Assembly: GCF_028993635.1 (NCBI RefSeq)
Contig: NZ_CP118631.1
Span: 3,720,001 to 3,784,000, forward strand
Source of the DNA: Mucilaginibacter sp. SJ
GTDB taxonomy: Bacteria > Bacteroidota > Bacteroidia > Sphingobacteriales > Sphingobacteriaceae
Direction: 5' to 3'
Length of the DNA stretch: 64,000 bases
Shown piece after piece: positions 58,555 to 64,000 of the stretch (within the stretch, counting starts at the first letter, position 1; each line of letters begins with the position of its first letter). The position numbers were made by a program, and so were the translations under genes. Under the pieces are notes generated by a model. The model did not search any database. It was given only the letters and a program-made list of their open reading frames with translations, and was not told the DNA's origin.

Positions 58555-61005
58555 ATGAAAGTTTTAAAATTCGGAGGTACTTCCGTTGGATCTGTAAGCA
58601 GCATCCAAACCCTGTTAAGCATCCTGAAGGATGAAGTAAAAAATGAAGAAAAGCCGGTGGTGGTATTATCTGCCATGGGCGGTGTAACCAACCTGCTTTC
58701 GGCCATGGCCGAAGATGCGGCAAACGGCAAAGAGTTTACCGCAGGCTTAGCCGAATTGGAGAAACGTCACTTTGATACGGTTAAAGCCCTTTTGGATGTG
58801 CAAAACCAAAACCCGGCGCTTACCCGTTTAAAAATTCACTTCAACCAGCTGGAAGAACTTTTACAGGGCGTGCTTACCCTTCGCGAACTTACCCCGAAAA
58901 CGCGTGATCAGGTACTGGCCTTCGGCGAACGTTGCTCAACGCTGATGGTGAGCAAGGTTGCAGCCCAGCATTTTGGCGATGTGCTTTTTGTTGATGCTGC
59001 AGATGTGATCAAAACCGACAGCGCCTTCGGTAACGCTAAGGTAAATACCGAACTTACCGAAAGACTGGTACAAGGCCTGTATGCCGAAAACAAAGGCAAA
59101 ACACTGATCGTTACTGGTTTCATCGCCTCAAACGACGCCGGGCAGACTACAACTTTAGGCCGCGGAGGTTCTGATTATACCGCGGCTATCTTCGGCGCGG
59201 CATTAAACGCGCAGGAAATTCAAATCTGGACAGATGTTAACGGTATGATGACCGCCGACCCGCGGATGGTGAAAAAAGCGTTCTCCTTAACCGAGCTTAC
59301 TTATACCGAGGCTATGGAGCTTTCCTACTTCGGCGCCAAGGTGATCTATCCGCCAACCATGATCCCGGCTTTCCTTAAAAAGATCCCTATTGTTATCAAA
59401 AATACTTTTGAGCCGGAGTTTGAAGGTACCGTGATCCGTCATGACTGCAAGGCTTCTACCCTGCCAATCAAAGGAATCTCATCTATCAACAATATCAGTA
59501 TCCTCAATTTAGAGGGCAGCGGTATGGTAGGCAAATCAGGCTTTAGCGGCCGCTTGTTCTCCTTGCTTGCCCGCGAGCAGATCAACGTGATCCTGATCAC
59601 CCAGTCATCATCTGAGCATAGTATCACCTTCGCGGTACAGCCACAGGATACCGAAAGGGCTAAACAAGTTATCGAGCAGGAGTTTGAACTGGAGCTTGCC
59701 GCCAAAAAATTGGAGCACCTGGTTATTGAAAAGAATCTGGCCATCCTGGCCATTGTTGGCGAAAACATGAAACAAACCCCGGGCATGTCGGGCAAGTTGT
59801 TCCATGCACTTGGCCGTAACGGTGTAAACGTAAGGGCCATTGCTCAGGGTTCGTCAGAATATAATATCTCAGTGATCATCTCGGCCAATGATTTGTCAAA
59901 AGCATTGAACGCAGTACATGACGCCTTCTTTGTACAGCTCACCAAAACCCTGCATGCATTTTGTTTAGGTACCGGCAACATTGGTAAAACGCTTTTTAAT
60001 CAGCTTAATGCCCATAGCGAATACCTGAAAGACAACAATGGTATCCAGGTTAAAATAGCGGGGATCAGCAATACCCGCAAAATGACATTCAACAGCGATG
60101 GTATCTCTTTAGACACCTGGCAGGATGTTATTCAATCGTCGCCTTACGAGGCAGATCTGCAGGGCTTTATCAACCGTATGAAGGAAATGAACCTGCCTAA
60201 CTGTGTATTTATTGATAATACTGCAAGTCCTATTCCCATCGGTTTTTACGAGGAGGTTTTTAAAGCCAATATCTCGGTGATCACCTGTAATAAAATAGGT
60301 AACTCGGGCAGCTATCAGCAATACCGTATGTTTAAAGATACCGCCCGTGCGCATGGTGTCGATTTCTTTTACGAAACCAACGTTGGCGCTGGCTTGCCTA
60401 TCATCAATACTCTTAAAAATCTGATGAACAGCGGCGACAGGGTGCAGCGTATCGAAGCAATACTTTCGGGCACTATATCGTTCATCTTTAATAACTTTAA
60501 GGGCGATGCTAATTTCCACGATGTGGTGAAAGAAGCGCAAGACAAAGGCTATACCGAACCAGACCCGCGTGACGACCTGAGCGGTAAGGACTTTATGCGT
60601 AAAATGCTCATCCTTGCCCGCGATGCCGGGTATGCTATGGAAGAGGCCGACGTTGAAATAGAAAGCGTACTGCCAAAAGCAAGCCTTGAAGCTAAAACCG
60701 TTGAGGATTTTTACAAAACCTTAAAAACCGAAGACGCTCATTTTGCCAAACTAAAAGATGCAGCCGAAAAAGACGGCAAAGTATTGCGTTACATTGGCAA
60801 GTTAGAGGACGGTAAAGTAACTATCACCCTGCAAATGGTTGATGAAAACCATCCTTTCTACATGCTTTCGGGCAGTGATAACATCATATCCTTCACTACC
60901 GACAGGTACCGCGAGCGCCCGCTGGTTGTAAAAGGCCCCGGTGCAGGTGCCGAAGTAACCGCCGCCGGCGTATTTGCTGATTTAATAAATGTGGGCGCTA
61001 ATTAG
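58555..61005 (+). CDS. thrA: bifunctional aspartate kinase/homoserine dehydrogenase
   Basis: 816-residue enzyme catalysing the first and third steps from aspartate to threonine. N-terminal aspartate kinase: MKVLKFGGTSVGSVSSIQTL, the FGERCSTLM stretch and GRGGSDYTA near 200-208. Two ACT domains for feedback control lie at about 310-465. The homoserine dehydrogenase domain starts near 465 (CLGTGNIGKTLFNQL) with IISCxx-like FYETNVGAGLPIINTLKNL and DDLSGKDFMRKMLIL. The start ATG is 27 bases after the attenuator T-run. Confidence 0.97.
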   Translation: MKVLKFGGTSVGSVSSIQTLLSILKDEVKNEEKPVVVLSAMGGVTNLLSAMAEDAANGKEFTAGLAELEKRHFDTVKALLDVQNQNPALTRLKIHFNQLEELLQGVLTLRELTPKTRDQVLAFGERCSTLMVSKVAAQHFGDVLFVDAADVIKTDSAFGNAKVNTELTERLVQGLYAENKGKTLIVTGFIASNDAGQTTTLGRGGSDYTAAIFGAALNAQEIQIWTDVNGMMTADPRMVKKAFSLTELTYTEAMELSYFGAKVIYPPTMIPAFLKKIPIVIKNTFEPEFEGTVIRHDCKASTLPIKGISSINNISILNLEGSGMVGKSGFSGRLFSLLAREQINVILITQSSSEHSITFAVQPQDTERAKQVIEQEFELELAAKKLEHLVIEKNLAILAIVGENMKQTPGMSGKLFHALGRNGVNVRAIAQGSSEYNISVIISANDLSKALNAVHDAFFVQLTKTLHAFCLGTGNIGKTLFNQLNAHSEYLKDNNGIQVKIAGISNTRKMTFNSDGISLDTWQDVIQSSPYEADLQGFINRMKEMNLPNCVFIDNTASPIPIGFYEEVFKANISVITCNKIGNSGSYQQYRMFKDTARAHGVDFFYETNVGAGLPIINTLKNLMNSGDRVQRIEAILSGTISFIFNNFKGDANFHDVVKEAQDKGYTEPDPRDDLSGKDFMRKMLILARDAGYAMEEADVEIESVLPKASLEAKTVEDFYKTLKTEDAHFAKLKDAAEKDGKVLRYIGKLEDGKVTITLQMVDENHPFYMLSGSDNIISFTTDRYRERPLVVKGPGAGAEVTAAGVFADLINVGAN

Positions 61006-61010
61006 TTTAA

Positions 61011-61130
61011 AAATCCCCTCTTGAGAGGGGGCGCGGCAGGAAAGCGCGTTAGCAGGGGTGTGTTATAGGAGCGATAAGTGGCATGCAGAATAACACACCC
61101 CTACACCCCTCTCAAGAGGGGAATCGCACT
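61011..61130 (-). repeat. CCCCTCTTGAGAGGGG palindromic repeat, copy 2 (between thrA and thrB)
   Basis: Reverse complement of 10828-10940. Outer arms ATCCCCTCTTGAGAGGGGG and CCCTCTCAAGAGGGGAATC, inner arms AGGGGTGTGTT and AACACACCCCT. It lies six bases after the thrA stop. Confidence 0.88.
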
Positions 61131-61197
61131 GACCCTCGCTTTTTTTGCTTCGGCATTAAACCAGAAAGCGACAAATAATAGTTTGATATTTTAAATA

Positions 61198-62190
61198 ATG
61201 GAAAATACAATAAATGATTTAAAGAAGCCAACTCCGTCAGCCCCCCCTTTAGGGGGCGGGGGGGGAATTAAGGTTTTCGCCCCGGCAACTGTGGCTAACG
61301 TTGTTTGCGGTTTTGATGTGCTGGGCTTTGCGGTTGATGAACCTGGCGATGAGGTGATCATGCGAGTGACCGGCAAACCGGGCATTACCCTCAGCAAAAT
61401 TACCGGAGATGATGGTCGCCTGCCGCTCGATCCGGCGAAGAATACCGTGAGTGTCAGCGTTCAGCATTATTTACAAAGTGTTGGCCGTACCGACATTGGT
61501 TTAGATATCGAACTGCACAAAAAAATGCCTATCGGCAGCGGATTGGGTTCAAGCTCGGCCAGTACAGTTGCCGGTTTGTTTGCTATCAAAACCTTATTAG
61601 GCGATGATTCCGACCCTATAGAACTGCTTCCTTTTGCTATGAAGGGCGAGGAAATGGCCTGCGGTCATGGCCATGCGGACAACGTTGCTCCTGCCCTGTT
61701 TGGTGGTTTTGTGCTGATCCGTAGTTATGAACCGCTTGATGTGGTAAGGCTGCCGCATCCTAAAAACCTGTGGTGCGCCATCGTATTCCCTGATGTGGAT
61801 GTACCCACGCGTGAAGCAAGGCAAATCATTCGTAAAAACATCCAGATGAAGGATGCTGTAACCCAATGGGGCAATATTGCCGGCTTAGTAAGCGGTTTAT
61901 TTATGCAGGATATCGACTTGATTGGCCGCAGTATGAAAGATGTGCTCGTTGAGCCGGTACGCTCTATGCTAATCCCTGATTTTTATAAAATGCGTGAAAT
62001 GGCCATGGGACTTGGCGCGGTAAGCTTTGGTATATCAGGCTCAGGTCCTTCAGTATTTGCCTTTACCAAAGACGAAGCCACCGCACGAGCCATCACCCAA
62101 AAGCTGCAACAGCACTTAACCGGTTTAAAAATCGGATCCAATAGCTACGTGTCAACTATAAATGACGCCGGACCGAAGGTTTTGGGGTAG
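61198..62190 (+). CDS. thrB: homoserine kinase with repeat-derived N-terminal tail
   Basis: 330-residue GHMP kinase that phosphorylates homoserine. The family's usual start (IKVFAPATVANVVCGFDVLG) begins at residue 24. The ATP-binding MPIGSGLGSSSASTVAG follows near 108-124, then SGSGPSVFAFT near 285. The 23 residues before Ile24 include PSAPPLGGGGG, encoded by a GC-rich dispersed repeat (61241-61265). The first 12 codons would be the original start plus leader. It is the second gene of the thr operon. The 23-residue tail is absent from ordinary homologues. Confidence 0.96.
   Translation: MENTINDLKKPTPSAPPLGGGGGIKVFAPATVANVVCGFDVLGFAVDEPGDEVIMRVTGKPGITLSKITGDDGRLPLDPAKNTVSVSVQHYLQSVGRTDIGLDIELHKKMPIGSGLGSSSASTVAGLFAIKTLLGDDSDPIELLPFAMKGEEMACGHGHADNVAPALFGGFVLIRSYEPLDVVRLPHPKNLWCAIVFPDVDVPTREARQIIRKNIQMKDAVTQWGNIAGLVSGLFMQDIDLIGRSMKDVLVEPVRSMLIPDFYKMREMAMGLGAVSFGISGSGPSVFAFTKDEATARAITQKLQQHLTGLKIGSNSYVSTINDAGPKVLG
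61241..61265 (+). repeat. GC-rich repeat inside the thrB coding sequence
   Basis: CCCCCCCTTTAGGGGGCGGG followed by five more G. It is the same family as 9820-9928 and 19094-19116. The frame passes through it as Ala-Pro-Pro-Leu-Gly5. Confidence 0.9.
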
Positions 62191-62241
62191 CCTTAAATCC
62201 TTCGCAATGACATCGATTAGATGAGCTCCAATAAACTTAAA

Positions 62242-62279
62242 AAATCCGAAATCGAACATCCGAATTCCGAAATCAAAAA
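62242..62279 (-). repeat. GATTTCGGATTTCGG repeat, copy 2, directly before thrC
   Basis: Inverted copy of 58101-58138. Its last bases touch the thrC start codon at 62280. Confidence 0.85.
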
Positions 62280-63590
62280 ATGAAACTCTACAGTACCAAT
62301 AATACCCTATCTAAAGTATCGTTCAAAGACGCGGTTTTTAACAGTATGCCGCAGGATAAAGGCTTATACATGCCTTACAGCATCCCGCGTTTGGATGCTG
62401 ATTTTATCAACAACCTTGATAAATATACACTGCCCGAAATCGCTTTTAAAGTAGCACAAAATCTGCTTGGCGACTCTATTCCGGAGGCCGATTTGAAAGC
62501 CTTGATCGATGATGCCATTAACTTCCCTGCTCCTATTGTAAAGCTGGAAGACAATGTATATGTCCTCGAGCTTTTCCACGGACCATCGCTTGCATTTAAA
62601 GATTTTGGCGCTCGTTTTATGAGCCGCGTAATGAGCTATTTCCTTGAACCCGGCGAAAAACAACTGGACGTACTGGTTGCCACAAGCGGCGATACCGGGG
62701 GTGCCGTAGCCCTTGGCTTTTTAGGCGTACCTAACACCCGTGTTACTATTCTTTACCCTAAAGGCAAGGTAAGCGGCGTGCAGGAGCAGCAGCTTACCAC
62801 AAACGGCCAAAACATCCGCGCCCTTGAGGTTGACGGCACTTTTGATGACTGCCAGGCATTGGTGAAACAAGCTTTTGTTGATGAGGAATTGAATGCAAAA
62901 TTCCGTCTTACATCTGCTAACTCTATCAATATTGCACGTTTGGTACCGCAAACGTTTTATTATTTCAACGCCTATGCACAACTGCTAAGGCAGGGCATTA
63001 AAAAAGTAGTATTCTCGGTACCGAGCGGCAACTTCGGCAATATAGGCGCTGGCCTGTTAGCCTGGAAAATGGGCTTACCTGTCGAAAAATTTATTGCGGC
63101 TACCAATGTTAATGATACCGTGCCTGAGTTTTTAAAAACCGGCGTTTATCAACCCAAACCATCAGTAGCTACGCTTTCAAACGCCATGGATGTAGGTAAC
63201 CCAAGCAATTGGGTACGTATCGCCGACCTGTTTAAAAACGATACCGAGGCGCTTAAAGAACTGGTTGTTGGCTTTAAGTACGACGACGAGGAAACTGTAA
63301 AAGCTATCAACTGGGTATTTGATAACTATAATTATGTGGTTTGCCCACACACCGCTATCGCATGGCAGGCCCTTACTGATTATAAACAGGACCATGCTGC
63401 TATTGATACAGCCGGTGTATTCCTGTCAACCGCGCACCCTTGCAAATTCCCGGATGTTTTCAGCGATGAGGTTGCTGCTAAAATTGAAGTACCCGAGCAG
63501 GTAAAAGAACTGGAATCAAAAACCAAACTGGCAGTAGCCATCAGTAAAGATTTTGCTGATTTTAAAGGCTATCTTTTAGGGGTTAATTAA
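62280..63590 (+). CDS. thrC: threonine synthase
   Basis: 436-residue PLP enzyme making threonine from phosphohomoserine. The PLP Lys is in HGPSLAFKDFGARFM (about 100-114), followed by VATSGDTGGAVALGF. The N-terminal MKLYSTNNTLSKVSFKDAVF and late STAHPCKFPDVFSDEV stretches match the long (class II) thrC. It completes the thrABC operon. The gap before it holds a repeat, so its ribosome binding site is in repeat-derived DNA. Confidence 0.97.
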   Translation: MKLYSTNNTLSKVSFKDAVFNSMPQDKGLYMPYSIPRLDADFINNLDKYTLPEIAFKVAQNLLGDSIPEADLKALIDDAINFPAPIVKLEDNVYVLELFHGPSLAFKDFGARFMSRVMSYFLEPGEKQLDVLVATSGDTGGAVALGFLGVPNTRVTILYPKGKVSGVQEQQLTTNGQNIRALEVDGTFDDCQALVKQAFVDEELNAKFRLTSANSINIARLVPQTFYYFNAYAQLLRQGIKKVVFSVPSGNFGNIGAGLLAWKMGLPVEKFIAATNVNDTVPEFLKTGVYQPKPSVATLSNAMDVGNPSNWVRIADLFKNDTEALKELVVGFKYDDEETVKAINWVFDNYNYVVCPHTAIAWQALTDYKQDHAAIDTAGVFLSTAHPCKFPDVFSDEVAAKIEVPEQVKELESKTKLAVAISKDFADFKGYLLGVN

Positions 63591-63650
63591 TTTCAGTATT
63601 TTTAGCTGCTGGAAAACCAACAACTACCCGTTATTGCAGAAAACTGAGTA

Positions 63651-63730
63651 GGCCTGTCAGTCTGAGCTTGTCGAAGACTCGAGCGGAGAGGCCTACCCGC
63701 CATGCTTCTACAGGCTCAGCATGACACCCT
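63651..63730. repeat. TCGAAG/CTTCGA palindromic dispersed repeat, copy 5
   Basis: TGTCAGTCTGAGCTTGTCGA, GAGAGGCC, CATGCTTCTACAGGCTCAGC. It lies 60 bases after thrC. Confidence 0.85.
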
Positions 63731-63801
63731 TTTTTGGTCGTGAGAAAGCTACGCAATAACGGGCAGTTGAAATATGGCCGGCTTCAATACCGAAACATAC
63801 A

Positions 63802-64000
63802 ATGCTTAGCAAAACCTTGATATTTCCCTGCCTCCTGGCAGTTTGCCTAACCGCCTGCAGCCGTAAACAAAAGTTCGACCGTGATAAATGGGATGATGGA
63901 GATGGCCTTACGTTCGCTTATCGCCCGGGTATGGTTAATGACCTGATTGAAAGTAAGCAGCTTAATAATCTTAAATATCAACAGGTGATCCACTTACTCC
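63802..64000 (+). CDS. lipoprotein of unknown function (partial, right edge)
   Basis: The first 66 codons of a lipoprotein with a signal ending LLAVCLTACS (lipobox Cys about 19). The mature start is KFDRDKWDDGDGLTFAYRPG, then MVNDLIESKQLNNLKYQQVIHLL. This resembles short Bacteroidota lipoproteins with the DKW-DGDG pattern that I cannot name. The frame runs off the right edge. Confidence 0.75.
   Translation, partial: MLSKTLIFPCLLAVCLTACSRKQKFDRDKWDDGDGLTFAYRPGMVNDLIESKQLNNLKYQQVIHLL

Noticed and set aside
1..64000. CRISPR arrays, tRNA and rRNA genes
   Set aside because: No regular spacer pattern, no cloverleaf or rRNA-like stretch was recognised by reading; a tRNA search tool could still find a cryptic one.

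Overview
The window looks like chromosomal DNA of a Bacteroidota member, most likely a Sphingobacteriaceae species close to Mucilaginibacter or Pedobacter. This is an inference from protein families (DUF6134-like, DUF4199, DUF2752, DUF2683, lmo0937-like, M61 and M28 peptidases, ECF sigma/FecR pair), from promoter-like TAnnTTTG boxes, and from the many short palindromic repeats between genes. No rRNA, tRNA, CRISPR array, prophage or intact insertion sequence was recognised.

Layout. 1-2293: an operon on the minus strand with a DUF6134-like secreted protein, an ECF sigma factor and a FecR anti-sigma that runs off the left edge. 2.8-6.8 kb: an AT-rich cassette of a Nudix hydrolase, a PLD-helicase-DUF3427 protein and a small unknown protein, possibly defence or DNA repair. 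7.3-15.9 kb: oxidoreductase, YpfJ-type protease, SIMPL protein, Ku, DUF892 ferritin-like protein, two secreted proteins and a 51-residue membrane peptide. 16-23 kb: amidase, AraC regulator, nitrilase, then serS, rsmI and lnt. 23-26 kb: TetR and SDR genes with operator-like sites, an N-acetylglucosamine kinase-like protein and a response regulator. 26.1-32.2 kb: a MarR-adaptor-RND-TolC efflux operon. 32.3-40.3 kb: M61 peptidase, a broken YoeB-type toxin-antitoxin locus, APC permease, M28 peptidase and small membrane proteins. 40.4-47.8 kb: mfd, a decayed RAYT transposase with REP palindromes, hpt, an M16 peptidase and def. 48-56.8 kb: sugar isomerase-like protein, GPH transporter, a molybdoenzyme/cytochrome b/DUF1223 operon facing an ECF sigma/anti-sigma pair, a GxxExxY gene in a repeat, dtd, and a trans-sulfuration enzyme. 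57-64 kb: rsgA and the threonine operon thrA-thrB-thrC preceded by an attenuator, then a partial lipoprotein.

The most interesting signals are these. (1) A GxxExxY gene sits between the two halves of a palindromic repeat that also exists in the window as two 'empty' inverted copies of about 176 bp, which suggests a nuclease-bearing mobile element with MITE-like derivatives. (2) Two divergent promoters share TTGTAAGG, a 13-base spacer and CCCGAC, linking the ECF sigma factor to the molybdoenzyme operon. (3) A classical Thr/Ile leader peptide and terminator/antiterminator precede thrA. (4) A GC-rich dispersed repeat lies at gene edges and has been translated into the N-terminus of homoserine kinase. 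(5) A RAYT pseudogene is still surrounded by its REP palindromes. Several genes also have promoter-like boxes so close to the start codon that their mRNAs may be leaderless.
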